Position numbers and translations under genes: made by a program
Notes under the pieces: generated by a model
Told to the model about the DNA's origin: nothing
Database searches by the model: none
What the model saw: only the letters and a program-made list of their open reading frames with translations
Source: Chryseobacterium oncorhynchi
Lineage (GTDB): Bacteria; Bacteroidota; Bacteroidia; Flavobacteriales; Weeksellaceae
Direction: 5' to 3'
NCBI RefSeq assembly: GCF_002899895.1
Contig: NZ_PPEI02000001.1
Coordinates: 1,092,848 to 1,156,847 of the forward strand
Length of the DNA: 64,000 bases
Part shown: positions 1 through 8,731 of the stretch, piece by piece
Layout of the letters: every line of letters starts with the position of its first letter
Position numbering within the stretch: position 1 is the first letter of the stretch

Positions 1-619
1 GGCGATTTTAGCAAAAAATAAAATTCGTCCTAATTATGTTCCGATTGAAAAACTTAATCGTTTTACAAGAAAAAATCACCAGGGGGTGGTTGCTTTTATT
101 TCGGATGTTCCGTTTCACAAAGTAGAGGATATTGTTCCTCAATTGTTTGAAGAAGGGAAGACTCCTTTCTTATTGATTTTGGACAGACTGACAGATGTAA
201 GAAACTTTGGAGCTATCTGTAGAACTGCAGAATGTGTAGGAGTAGATGCCATCATTATTCCTGAAAAAGGAGCAGCACCTATCAATTCTGATGCAATCAA
301 AACTTCTGCAGGAGGTATTTACAATATCAAAATCTGTAAGGAAAATAATCTTGCACATGTGGTAGATTTCTTACAACAAAGCGGAATTACTGTATTTGCC
401 GCTTCTGAAAAAGCTCAAAAGCTAATCTATGACGTTAACTTCACTGAACCATGCGCTATTGTTATGGGAAATGAAGAAACCGGAATATCTAAAGAAGTAT
501 TGCATCATGCAGATGAAAAAATCAAACTTCCTATCGAAGGGAAAACTCAATCTCTAAACGTTTCTGTGGCATGTGGTGCCATCTTATATGAAGCTGTAAG
601 ACAGAAAATGTTGAAATAA
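1..619 (+). CDS. rlmB: 23S rRNA (guanosine-2'-O)-methyltransferase RlmB, 5' end missing
   Basis: SpoU/TrmH (SPOUT) methyltransferase; the family uses S-adenosylmethionine to methylate a ribose 2'-OH in 23S rRNA. The reading frame is open from base 2, so the gene starts before the window and an internal Met/Val should not be taken as its start. Visible family signatures are NHQGVVA at the linker, LDRLTDVRNFGAICRTAE (motif 1), IVMGNEETGIS (motif 2) and LPIEGKTQSLNVSVACGAI (motif 3, knot). The visible part is the complete catalytic domain. It could instead be a close TrmH-family paralogue, but the NHQGVVA linker favours RlmB. The next gene follows after 36 bp with no hairpin between them. Confidence 0.88.
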   Translation, partial: AILAKNKIRPNYVPIEKLNRFTRKNHQGVVAFISDVPFHKVEDIVPQLFEEGKTPFLLILDRLTDVRNFGAICRTAECVGVDAIIIPEKGAAPINSDAIKTSAGGIYNIKICKENNLAHVVDFLQQSGITVFAASEKAQKLIYDVNFTEPCAIVMGNEETGISKEVLHHADEKIKLPIEGKTQSLNVSVACGAILYEAVRQKMLK

Positions 620-655
620 TTAATTCGATAACACAACACTTAAAAAAATCAGAAA

Positions 656-1705
656 ATGAAAAACATAGCAGCATTAGCGCTAATCTCATCTATAGCTCTT
701 GTTTCTTGTAAAAAAGAAACGGCAAAAATAACTAAAGTAGATCCTAAAACCGGAAAAACGGTAACGGTAGAAGTACCGGCTGACTCTGTAGCAAAAGTTG
801 CAGAAAACCCAGCTATCAAAGATTCTGCAGGGATCATTACACAATCTTTTAAGCTTGAAAAAGGAAAAACTTACCCTCTTACAACTTACCAGAGAGATGT
901 AAAGACTATGACGGATCCTCAGGGAAAATCTATCACAGCGACTACTGAATCTACGGATGAAATGAACTTTACAGTAAACGATATTAAGGGAAATGTATAT
1001 GAAATGACCCTTAACCTTGTTTCTAAAAGAAGTTCTCAGTCTGCACAGGGAAAAACAGTGGTAGTAGATACAAAACTTCCTCTTCCTAAAGAAGATGACC
1101 TAAAAATGATCTGGAATATCAACAAAGCGCTTACCAGCAACAAGCTTGATATGAAGATGGACACAAAAGGTAATGTAATTTCCATTACAGGTTTTGATGC
1201 TGTTTATACCAAAGTTACAACAGCTCTTACACCCCTAATTAAGGATGCCAATGAAAGAGCGAGCGTTGTAGCAAGTCTTAAGCAGTCTTTTAACGAGAAA
1301 GTATTAAAAGATCAATTCACTAAAAACTTAGCAGTTATCCCTAAAAAAGGAGTAAAAGTAGGTGAAAAATGGACTACTTCTGAAAATGCAGACCCAAGCG
1401 GAAACATTAAGGTAACTTCAAACTATGTTTTGAAAAGCCTAGGAAACGGAACTGCTGAAATTACAGTATCCGGAGGTATTCCTAAGAAAACTGAAAAGAA
1501 AGCTCAGGGACCTATTACTCATAGTCTTAGCAGTGAACTTGTTCAGAACGGAACCATTAAGTTTGACGAAAGCACAGGATGGATTACTAACCAGAACATC
1601 AACGTAAAAACAACTCAGATTGAATCTATTACAGACGGAAAACAATCTCAGTCTATGACAAGTGTTTCTAATTCTTCTGTAATGGTAAACCCATCTGCAA
1701 AATAA
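656..1705 (+). CDS. DUF6263 family lipoprotein
   Basis: A 349-residue secreted lipoprotein of unknown function. The N-terminus is a short hydrophobic signal ending in the lipobox SIALVSC, so Cys19 is the probable lipidated residue, followed by a Lys-rich stretch. The rest is Thr/Ser/Lys-rich with no membrane segment, consistent with a mostly beta periplasmic or outer-membrane-anchored protein; phrases such as KKGVKVGEKW and ITVSGGIPKK resemble the DUF6263 family of Bacteroidota. It follows rlmB by 36 bp on the same strand and may be read through from it. No catalytic motif is visible. Confidence 0.75.
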   Translation: MKNIAALALISSIALVSCKKETAKITKVDPKTGKTVTVEVPADSVAKVAENPAIKDSAGIITQSFKLEKGKTYPLTTYQRDVKTMTDPQGKSITATTESTDEMNFTVNDIKGNVYEMTLNLVSKRSSQSAQGKTVVVDTKLPLPKEDDLKMIWNINKALTSNKLDMKMDTKGNVISITGFDAVYTKVTTALTPLIKDANERASVVASLKQSFNEKVLKDQFTKNLAVIPKKGVKVGEKWTTSENADPSGNIKVTSNYVLKSLGNGTAEITVSGGIPKKTEKKAQGPITHSLSSELVQNGTIKFDESTGWITNQNINVKTTQIESITDGKQSQSMTSVSNSSVMVNPSAK

Positions 1706-1789
1706 TTGAACAACCAGGTTTGAAGATAAGCACAGGAGGAAAAACTAAAAACTTTAAACTCTGGACCTTAAACTTTAAATTTTAAAATT

Positions 1790-2020
1790 ATGAAGTACAT
1801 TCTTGAGTTAGTACTGTCTGCCATCGTTATTTTCTTTGTCTGGAACATTCTGAAAAGGATTTTCTTTAAGACATTTTATAGCTATCGTTTCAACAACAAT
1901 AACGGTAATCAGAATAACAGGCAACAAGATATACACAACTCAAATAAGGATAACAACCTCAAATGGGATGCAGAAACGGTAGACTATGAAGAGGTGAAAG
2001 AGAGTAATGACAAAAGGTAA
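1790..2020 (+). CDS. DUF4834 small membrane protein
   Basis: A 76-residue protein with one N-terminal membrane segment (about residues 5-24), a short basic stretch, then a hydrophilic Asn/Gln-rich tail ending in the acidic VDYEEVKES. This layout matches DUF4834, a Flavobacteriia family of unknown function. The tail is probably cytoplasmic. It sits 31 bp before the YfhO-like gene on the same strand, suggesting co-transcription. The preceding spacer carries a duplicated 10-bp repeat. Confidence 0.7.
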   Translation: MKYILELVLSAIVIFFVWNILKRIFFKTFYSYRFNNNNGNQNNRQQDIHNSNKDNNLKWDAETVDYEEVKESNDKR

Positions 2021-2051
2021 AAAATCCAAGAAATAAAAGATAATAACCAGC

Positions 2052-4586
2052 ATGGCAAAAAATAAAAACTTAATTTATATTGCAATTTCATTAGTAGTAT
2101 TTATAGTTTTAGCATTTTTATATTCCACTCCTGTATTTTCAGGAAAACAGCTTTTTCAGCATGATATTGTACAATACAGAGGAGGAGCAAAAGAACTGCT
2201 TGACTATAGAGCCAATACCGGAAATGAAACCTATTGGAGCGACTCCATGTTCGGAGGAATGCCTACTTATCAGATGGGTAGCCAGTTTAAAGGCGACATC
2301 ATCAAAAAGATCGATAGCAATCTAAATTTTCTGCCAAGGCCGGTTAATTATCTATTCCTGCTTTTTGCAGGTTTTTTCCTTTTGGGAATGGTAGTGGTCA
2401 GAAACTGGAAGTATGCTTTGCTAGGAGCTACTTTCTTTGGGCTTTCCACCTATTTCTACATCATTATTGCGGCAGGGCACAATGGAAAAGTAAATACTAT
2501 TGAATATTTCGCCCCGCTTTTAGCCGGAATTTTACTGGTATATATCAGAAAACAATATATCTGGGGATTCATCGTCACTACCCTCTTTATGGGGCTTCAG
2601 ATTGCAGCAAACCACCCACAGATGACCTATTATCTGTTTCTGGCTCTAGGATTTTTATTCCTGTCTGAATTAATCAGAGCGATCCAGAAAAAGACCCCGA
2701 TGAAACATTTCCTTATTTCATCAGGAATCATTGCTTCAGCATGTATCATTGGGGTTGGAATGAATGCACAAAGGATCATGGCCAACTCTGAATATGTAAA
2801 GGAGACCGTACGTGGAAAGCAGATCTTAACAAATGACAGCCATACTTCAGGAAAATCCGGAATGGATAAGGAAAGTATGCTGATGTGGAGCTATGGACAG
2901 CTTGAAACGTTAAACCTTTTCATCCCAAGATTAATGGGAGGCGGAAGCCAGGAACCGGAAGGAAAGGAAATGATGAACAAAGTTCAGCAACTGGTACAGG
3001 AAAATGTAGGCTCACAAGCTGAAATGGACAGAATTTCAAAAGGTTTCAGCGGCATGACCTATTGGGGTGATCAGCCGGGAACTTCAGGACCTGCCTATCA
3101 GGGGGCTATTGTATGTTTCCTTGCTTTATTAGGATTCTTCTTTGCCTGGAAAAAGTATCGTTATTGGATTTTGGGAGCTTCAGTCCTTACCATTTTATTG
3201 GCTTGGGGAAGCAACTTTATGCCATTATCAGATTTCTTTATTGATTTCGTTCCTTTTTATAATAAGTTCAGAGCACCATCTTCTATCCTGGTAGTTGTGG
3301 AATTATTATTCCCGTTAATTGCCATTTTAGGATTATACAGATTCTTTACGGATGAAAAACTAACAGAGGAATACAAGCAAAAGATTCTAACATATGTAAG
3401 TGGAGGTACATTAGGATTATTATTAATTCTTTTAATATTCGGAAAATCATTACTAGGATTCTCTACGGAAAATGAGAAGACCTACTTCCCTCCTTTCCTA
3501 TTGGATTATCTGGTAGATGAAAGATTCAAACTGTTTAAAATAGATGCAATAAAGGCATTTATTTATGTAGCTATTGCTGCTGCTGCTCTATTCTTAAGCT
3601 TAAAGAAAAAATTAAGTCAGAATATCGTTTTGGTGATTATTGGAACTGTAAGTTTATTCGATCTATGGACGGTAAACAAGCGTTATTTAAATGACGAAAA
3701 CTATGTAGATAAGATCTTTGCTGAAAATCCTTTTCAGACAGAAAGTTCAGATCTGTTGGCTGAAAAAGTTCAGGGAAATCCAAACCTTGAATCCATCTTA
3801 TCTAATGTAAATATCAACAAGACATTAGAAACGATTGCTGATAAAGATAAAGCACACTACAGAATTTACAACCAGACTCTAGGAGTTACAAGTGAAACCA
3901 ACACGTCTTATTTCAAGGCATCAATCGGTGGTTACCATGCTGTAAAACTTAGAAGATATGACGATGTATTGAATGAGTACATCAATAATATTAACAGTGT
4001 AAAAACACCTAAAATATTGAATTTACTGAACGCTAAGTACATGGTTTTCGGAGGTCCGGAGCAGCCACAGGTTGTTCCTAATCCAAAAGCCAATGGAAAT
4101 GCATGGTTTGTAAGTGACTTAAAGTTTGTAGAGACACCTAATGAAGAAATAAAATCCATTGGTGTTATCGATAACAAGAAGACCGCAGTTATTGCATCGT
4201 CTGATAAGTCATATTTCAGCAATAAACCGGTTCAGGCAGATTCTACAGCCTTTATCAACCTAACCAAGTACCAACCTAACGAGCTTGAATTTAAATCACA
4301 GTCGAAGACACCTCAATTAGCAGTATTCTCTGAGGTTTATTACCCTCATGGTTGGAAAGTTCTTGTTGATGAACAAGAAGTACCTTACATTAAAGCAGAT
4401 TACTTATTACGTGCAGTACATGTTCCTGCAGGAAATCACCATATCAGAATGGTTTTTGAGCCTGAAGTGATTGAAAAAGGAAAATGGATCTCGCTTCTAT
4501 GCTTCGGATTATTCATTGCATTGGCTGCCTTTGGCATTTTCTGGATGAATAAGAATAAGAAAAAAGAACTTCCTCAAACCGTTTAA
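2052..4586 (+). CDS. YfhO family polytopic membrane protein
   Basis: An 844-residue integral membrane protein. The first 24 residues form a membrane anchor, followed by a hydrophilic loop with FQHDIVQYRGGAKEL and many hydrophobic segments spread between about residues 90 and 555, a long extracytoplasmic domain (about 560-800), and one last membrane helix before a Lys-rich tail. YfhO proteins resemble GT-C glycosyltransferases; Gram-positive members help glycosylate teichoic acids, but the Bacteroidota role is not settled. The next gene encodes a glycosyltransferase 31 bp downstream, which supports a cell-surface glycan job. That job is inferred from context. Confidence 0.85.
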   Translation: MAKNKNLIYIAISLVVFIVLAFLYSTPVFSGKQLFQHDIVQYRGGAKELLDYRANTGNETYWSDSMFGGMPTYQMGSQFKGDIIKKIDSNLNFLPRPVNYLFLLFAGFFLLGMVVVRNWKYALLGATFFGLSTYFYIIIAAGHNGKVNTIEYFAPLLAGILLVYIRKQYIWGFIVTTLFMGLQIAANHPQMTYYLFLALGFLFLSELIRAIQKKTPMKHFLISSGIIASACIIGVGMNAQRIMANSEYVKETVRGKQILTNDSHTSGKSGMDKESMLMWSYGQLETLNLFIPRLMGGGSQEPEGKEMMNKVQQLVQENVGSQAEMDRISKGFSGMTYWGDQPGTSGPAYQGAIVCFLALLGFFFAWKKYRYWILGASVLTILLAWGSNFMPLSDFFIDFVPFYNKFRAPSSILVVVELLFPLIAILGLYRFFTDEKLTEEYKQKILTYVSGGTLGLLLILLIFGKSLLGFSTENEKTYFPPFLLDYLVDERFKLFKIDAIKAFIYVAIAAAALFLSLKKKLSQNIVLVIIGTVSLFDLWTVNKRYLNDENYVDKIFAENPFQTESSDLLAEKVQGNPNLESILSNVNINKTLETIADKDKAHYRIYNQTLGVTSETNTSYFKASIGGYHAVKLRRYDDVLNEYINNINSVKTPKILNLLNAKYMVFGGPEQPQVVPNPKANGNAWFVSDLKFVETPNEEIKSIGVIDNKKTAVIASSDKSYFSNKPVQADSTAFINLTKYQPNELEFKSQSKTPQLAVFSEVYYPHGWKVLVDEQEVPYIKADYLLRAVHVPAGNHHIRMVFEPEVIEKGKWISLLCFGLFIALAAFGIFWMNKNKKKELPQTV

Positions 4587-4617
4587 GTTCAAGTTTAATG
4601 CAGACTGTATCAAGTTA

Positions 4618-5910
4618 ATGGAACAGAAGAAAATATTGATTATCACCTATTACTGGCCTCCTGCGGGAGGTCCTGGTGTTCAAAGATGGTTGAAGTTTGC
4701 CAAATATCTTCCTGATTTTGGCTGGAAACCCATTATTTATACTCCTGAAAACCCAAGCTATCCTTTGCTGGATGAGACACTGATGAAAGATGTTCCTGAA
4801 AATATTGATATCGTCAGAACAAAAATTTGGGAGCCTTATCAATTGGCGGAAAAGCTTAATAAAAGCAATAAAAAATTTAAAGCTGGGCAATTTGATGTAG
4901 GAAAAAACCAAAGCTGGAAATCCAAGCTTTCTATCTGGGTAAGAGGAAACTTCTTCATTCCCGATGCAAGAGTTTTTTGGGTAAAGCCCTCCATTCAATT
5001 CCTTGAAAAATATATTAAGGAAAACAAGATTGACACTATCGTCACCTCTGGCCCACCCCACTCTCTCCATTTGATTGGACTAGGTCTTAAAAACAAATTT
5101 TCCAATCTTAAATGGATTGCCGATTTCCGTGATCCTTGGACAGAAATATCCTATTACAAGCATTTAAAATTAACCAAAAGTTCAGATAAAAAACATCGTC
5201 AGCTAGAAAGTGCTGTTTTTAAAAATGCAGATATTACCCTAGCTACAAGCTATACTGATGCTGAGAATTTCCGTAAGGCCGGAGCTAATGCTTTTTGTAT
5301 TACAAACGGTTTTGATGAAAGTGATGGAAGCAAAAAGCAAAAAGCCTTAAAGACTACTGAAGATAAGTTTACGTTAAGCTATATCGGGGTTTTGGAACAG
5401 CTTAGAAATCCAGAAAATCTTTGGAAAGCATTGGATGAACTGATAAGGGATAATGTAGAATTTGCCAAGTATTTCAGCTTAAAATTTGTGGGAAGAATTG
5501 ATGATAAGATTCTCCATTCTATTGAAAATTCAAATCTGAAGAATCACATTCTGAATTTAGGTTACCTTTCGCATGGCAAAGCCGTTGAAGAAATGCAAAA
5601 TTCAGAAATGTTATTGATTACCAACTTCCCGAATGAATCATCAAAGGGCATTATTCCCGGAAAAATATTTGAATACCTTGCTTCCGGAAAACAGATTCTT
5701 TCATTTGGACCGGATAAGGCGGATGTTTCAAAGATATTAGACGAAACGAATGCCGGAAAACATTTCAGCTACCATGATTCTGAAGCAATGAAAAAATTTA
5801 TTCTGGAAAAATTTGACCTTTGGAAAAATGGAAACCTTTTGGAAAACACTCAGAATATTGAACAGTTTTCAAGAAAGAGCCTTACAAAGCAACTTACAGA
5901 AATTTTATAA
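4618..5910 (+). CDS. Glycosyltransferase, GT4-like (GT-B fold)
   Basis: A 430-residue cytoplasmic GT-B glycosyltransferase. The N-terminal Rossmann half opens with ITYYWPPAGGPGVQRW, a common start of GT4 enzymes, and contains WIADFRDPWTE. The C-terminal half has the donor-binding region GIIPGKIFEYLASGKQIL (about residues 345-362) with the conserved Glu in FEY. It transfers a sugar from a nucleotide donor, but donor and acceptor cannot be read from sequence. It lies 31 bp after the YfhO gene and is followed by a strong bidirectional terminator, so it ends this transcription unit. Confidence 0.85.
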   Translation: MEQKKILIITYYWPPAGGPGVQRWLKFAKYLPDFGWKPIIYTPENPSYPLLDETLMKDVPENIDIVRTKIWEPYQLAEKLNKSNKKFKAGQFDVGKNQSWKSKLSIWVRGNFFIPDARVFWVKPSIQFLEKYIKENKIDTIVTSGPPHSLHLIGLGLKNKFSNLKWIADFRDPWTEISYYKHLKLTKSSDKKHRQLESAVFKNADITLATSYTDAENFRKAGANAFCITNGFDESDGSKKQKALKTTEDKFTLSYIGVLEQLRNPENLWKALDELIRDNVEFAKYFSLKFVGRIDDKILHSIENSNLKNHILNLGYLSHGKAVEEMQNSEMLLITNFPNESSKGIIPGKIFEYLASGKQILSFGPDKADVSKILDETNAGKHFSYHDSEAMKKFILEKFDLWKNGNLLENTQNIEQFSRKSLTKQLTEIL

Positions 5911-5915
5911 TAAAG

Positions 5916-5941
5916 AAAGCTGGAGATTTACCTCCAGCTTT
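5916..5941. terminator. Bidirectional intrinsic terminator
   Basis: A perfect 10-bp stem (AAAGCTGGAG / CTCCAGCTTT) with a 6-nt loop and T runs on both sides lies between the convergent glycosyltransferase and lipoprotein genes. It can serve both strands. Confidence 0.85.
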
Positions 5942-5950
5942 CAGTTTTTT

Positions 5951-6592
5951 TTAGATCGTCCATTGGTCATTCACCACAGCAATCAGATAGTATTTACCCT
6001 GAAATTCTTCAAATACCAAGCGAAGTGTCTTCCAATCCATCTCACTGCTTTTTTCAGTTCCTTTAATATAATTTTCTGTAAAGTCATGCTTAGGATAGGC
6101 TTCCTCAAGATTGTTCAGTGAATTCCCACCCCCTACAAATTTATTCAGTGAATATTGAGAGGCTGTAAAATCCTTGGAAAAAACCCATTTACCAAGATAA
6201 TCATTAACGGTTGCTTTATATGGATCTCCTGATCCATCCTTTGCTCCCCAGGTAAATAAAGTTTTTGTAGGTTGATATTTTTCGAAATCAGCTTTAGAGA
6301 AATGTTTATCTTCTTTTTGATCCACAAAGGCATACATGGAGAAGCTAATTCCTTTTTCAGGATGAATAAATGAGGCGAATGCCTTATAATCCTTGGCTTT
6401 TAAAGCTTTCAGCACCTCATCATTTGCCAACTTCAAAGCCTCTTCTTTCTTAGCTTTATCTTTAATAATTGTGGCGCTGTCCGCTTTTACCCGAACTATA
6501 GTATCAATCTCATTTGGAACCGGTTTTCCGGCTTCTTTTTTACAGGCTACAACAAGACCCAGTACCAACATCGAAACAAGTAGTTTTTTCAT
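5951..6592 (-). CDS. Hypothetical lipoprotein
   Basis: A 213-residue secreted lipoprotein of unknown function. I chose the ATG at 6592 because it gives a clean signal MKKLLVSMLVLGLVVAC with a lipobox ending at Cys17; a longer reading from 6691 would place hydrophobic non-signal residues in front. After a Lys/Ala-rich helical region (about 40-80), the C-terminal domain contains HPEKGISFSMYAFV, TLFTWGAKDGSGDPYK and LVFEEFQGKYYLIAVVNDQW. The layout resembles the NTF2-like/SnoaL-type lipoproteins common in Bacteroidota, but this is only a resemblance. Confidence 0.7.
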   Translation of the reverse strand: MKKLLVSMLVLGLVVACKKEAGKPVPNEIDTIVRVKADSATIIKDKAKKEEALKLANDEVLKALKAKDYKAFASFIHPEKGISFSMYAFVDQKEDKHFSKADFEKYQPTKTLFTWGAKDGSGDPYKATVNDYLGKWVFSKDFTASQYSLNKFVGGGNSLNNLEEAYPKHDFTENYIKGTEKSSEMDWKTLRLVFEEFQGKYYLIAVVNDQWTI

Positions 6593-6722
6593 ATTTTTAT
6601 TTTGTAGTAGGTAAAAAACACCAAAACTGATGCCATAAAAGGATATAGGATAACAGGTAAAAGATTTAAAATATAAATGTATGTAATTCACAGTTCATTA
6701 ATACATTTTCCCAATTACATCG

Positions 6723-6730
6723 TACATTTG
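6723..6730 (+). promoter_or_regulatory. -7 promoter element (TACATTTG) for the YpdA-like gene
   Basis: An exact TAnnTTTG match ends only 4 bp before the ATG at 6735. The transcript would start at or next to the start codon, so the message is predicted to be leaderless or nearly so. The -33 box is weak. Confidence 0.6.
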
Positions 6731-6734
6731 TTAT

Positions 6735-7715
6735 ATGGAAATTTTGGATATTCTCATTATAGGAGCCGGACCCATCGGTTTAAACTGTGCCATTGAAGCT
6801 GAAAAAAATAACCTAACGTATTTAATACTGGAAAAAGGAACTATTGTCAATTCATTGTATCATTATCCTTTATACATGCGTTTCTTTTCAACAGCTGAGA
6901 AACTGGAAATTGATGGAACACCCTTTATTTCTACAGCTCCAAAACCAGGAAGACAAGATGCTTTGGAATATTATCAGGGAATTGCCCGACAAAAGAATTT
7001 GAATATTCATCTGTATGAGAAAGTTTTGCATGTTTCTAAAAAGGATGACATCTTTGAAATTGAAACTACAAAAGGAAATTATCAGGCTAAAAATGTAGTG
7101 ATTGCTACAGGGTTTTATGACATTCCAAATCCAATGAATATTCCTGGTGAAAATCTCCCAAACGTAATGCATTATTATACGGAACCTTATCCTTATGCAA
7201 GACAAAAAATTGTAGTTGTAGGTTCTAGCAATTCAGCGGTAGATGCTGCTCTCGAAACGTATAGAAAAGGAGCTGAAGTTACCATGATCATTCGCCATTC
7301 TGAAATTTCAAAAAGTGTAAAATATTGGGTAAAACCTGACATTGAAAACAGGATTGCAGAGGGAAGCATTACGGCTCACTTTAACTCTGAAATGGTTGAA
7401 GTAAAGGAAAATTCTGTTGTTTTCAAAGATGAAAATAATCAGATCCATGAGATAGAAAATGACTTTGTTCTGGCCATGACCGGTTATCTCCCTGATTTTG
7501 ATTTTCTGAGAAACGCCGGTATTGAGCTGAACGGTGATTGCCTGAATCCATTCTATAACCCTGAAACAATGGAAACTAATGTCTCCAACCTCTATCTGGC
7601 CGGTGTTGTTTGTGGTGGAAAGGATACTCACCTTTGGTTTATTGAAAACTCAAGGGTTCATGCCAGCATGATTATCAACTCTATTTTATCAAAATATCCT
7701 GCAAATCACTTATAA
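6735..7715 (+). CDS. YpdA-family NADPH-dependent (bacillithiol disulfide) reductase
   Basis: A 326-residue flavoprotein. The N-terminal FAD-binding motif IIGAGPIGLNC starts at residue 8, a second dinucleotide-binding site VVGSSNSAVDAAL lies near 158, and the late FAD motif NLYLAGVVCGG is near 290. MRFFSTAEKLEI is characteristic of YpdA. Characterised YpdA enzymes use NADPH to reduce oxidised bacillithiol in the cytosol and lack the CxxC active site of thioredoxin reductases; no CxxC is seen here either. Many Bacteroidota make bacillithiol, but no bsh gene lies in this window, so the substrate is inferred from the family. Confidence 0.85.
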   Translation: MEILDILIIGAGPIGLNCAIEAEKNNLTYLILEKGTIVNSLYHYPLYMRFFSTAEKLEIDGTPFISTAPKPGRQDALEYYQGIARQKNLNIHLYEKVLHVSKKDDIFEIETTKGNYQAKNVVIATGFYDIPNPMNIPGENLPNVMHYYTEPYPYARQKIVVVGSSNSAVDAALETYRKGAEVTMIIRHSEISKSVKYWVKPDIENRIAEGSITAHFNSEMVEVKENSVVFKDENNQIHEIENDFVLAMTGYLPDFDFLRNAGIELNGDCLNPFYNPETMETNVSNLYLAGVVCGGKDTHLWFIENSRVHASMIINSILSKYPANHL

Positions 7716-7742
7716 AAGAAGCACTCAACATAGTACTTATCA

Positions 7743-8030
7743 ATGCCTAAAATCACCATTCTTCCCATAATTATAGCTATACTACAACTGGCGGGGATTG
7801 GTCGTATAGTATACTCCAATATTTATGGAAATAGCCATATTCCTCAGTCTTTTATAGAATTGAATATTCTAGCCGTCCTAAGTTTTGTAATATTAATATT
7901 CTCTTACTTTATGTATTACAAAACTACTAAAAAGATGAAGTGGTGGCTGATTCCTATCTGTATTTCAAGTCTTATCATACTCACATTGATTGTTTGCTAT
8001 ATTATAATGGCTGTTGATAAATACCAATAA
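7743..8030 (+). CDS. Small membrane protein, unknown function
   Basis: A 95-residue protein with three predicted membrane segments (about residues 4-24, 37-60 and 66-90) separated by short loops, the second loop being basic (YYKTTKKMKWW). No family recognised. It starts 27 bp after the YpdA-like gene and is probably co-transcribed with it. Confidence 0.6.
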   Translation: MPKITILPIIIAILQLAGIGRIVYSNIYGNSHIPQSFIELNILAVLSFVILIFSYFMYYKTTKKMKWWLIPICISSLIILTLIVCYIIMAVDKYQ

Positions 8031-8154
8031 ATTATTATTAAGATTTAAACCTCTTCCAAGGAATCATAAAATTCATTATTTATGTATTTTTATAATGTAG
8101 ATATATGATTAATAGTAGTCTATTAAACAATTATAGAAAAACCATGTCTATCCT

Positions 8155-8673
8155 ATGAGCAATGAAAAATTAAGAACCATTACTTTTAATGATGAAGGTT
8201 TTATCCTGACGATTCCCATTTTGGATGAAAATCGTTTTGTGGCTTGGAGTTCAATAGACACGATTATTTATGGTCCAGAAATACTCTATCATGATCATTC
8301 CGAATTTATTATTTATTTAAATCAACCTCCTGTAATTAAGCTAAATGAAAATGCATGGTGGCTGAACCGACTTACATTCCGGATGAAGAATAAAGGAAAT
8401 AAAAAGATCAGAATCTCTGATGAATGGAACAGGGATTTCTCTTTCTTTATACCTAATGCTAAGAAGTATCTTCAGAATGTACAGGACGTTGATATTAGCT
8501 GTGATAAAAGAAAAGGAACTCTCATCAAAAGAACTGAAGTTAGAAAAAATAATAGTACGGTAATCACAGAAAAATGGAAACCGGAAAGAACAACAGACCT
8601 TATATGGGAAATGGTATATGACAGATATAACAGAACAGTCGAAGATATTTATTCCAGAGACAAAGGTATTTAA
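8155..8673 (+). CDS. Hypothetical soluble protein
   Basis: A 172-residue protein with no signal peptide or membrane helix. The first half alternates hydrophobic and charged residues (FILTIPIL, FVAWSSIDTIIYG, EFIIYLNQPPVIKL), suggesting a beta sandwich or PH-like fold; the second half is strongly basic and contains many Trp, Arg and Lys. No family recognised. Its ATG overlaps the TGA of a four-codon reading frame (8144-8158), which may affect translation. It ends 3 bp before a bidirectional terminator. Confidence 0.6.
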   Translation: MSNEKLRTITFNDEGFILTIPILDENRFVAWSSIDTIIYGPEILYHDHSEFIIYLNQPPVIKLNENAWWLNRLTFRMKNKGNKKIRISDEWNRDFSFFIPNAKKYLQNVQDVDISCDKRKGTLIKRTEVRKNNSTVITEKWKPERTTDLIWEMVYDRYNRTVEDIYSRDKGI

Positions 8674-8675
8674 TG

Positions 8676-8713
8676 AATAAACCCTGGCAAAATAGTATTT
8701 GTCAGGGTTTATT
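8676..8713. terminator. Bidirectional intrinsic terminator
   Basis: A long inverted repeat (AATAAACCCTG with CAGGGTTTATT as outer arms, further imperfect pairing inside) lies between the convergent hypothetical gene and the MFS gene. Confidence 0.75.
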
Positions 8714-8731
8714 GATATCAGTTAGAAATTA

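Noticed and set aside
4615-5070. 151-codon frame antisense to the glycosyltransferase
   Set aside because: Shadow frame within a conserved gene.
5813-6121. 102-codon frame overlapping the glycosyltransferase end and the lipoprotein gene
   Set aside because: It runs across the terminator and is antisense to a lipoprotein gene with a clear signal.
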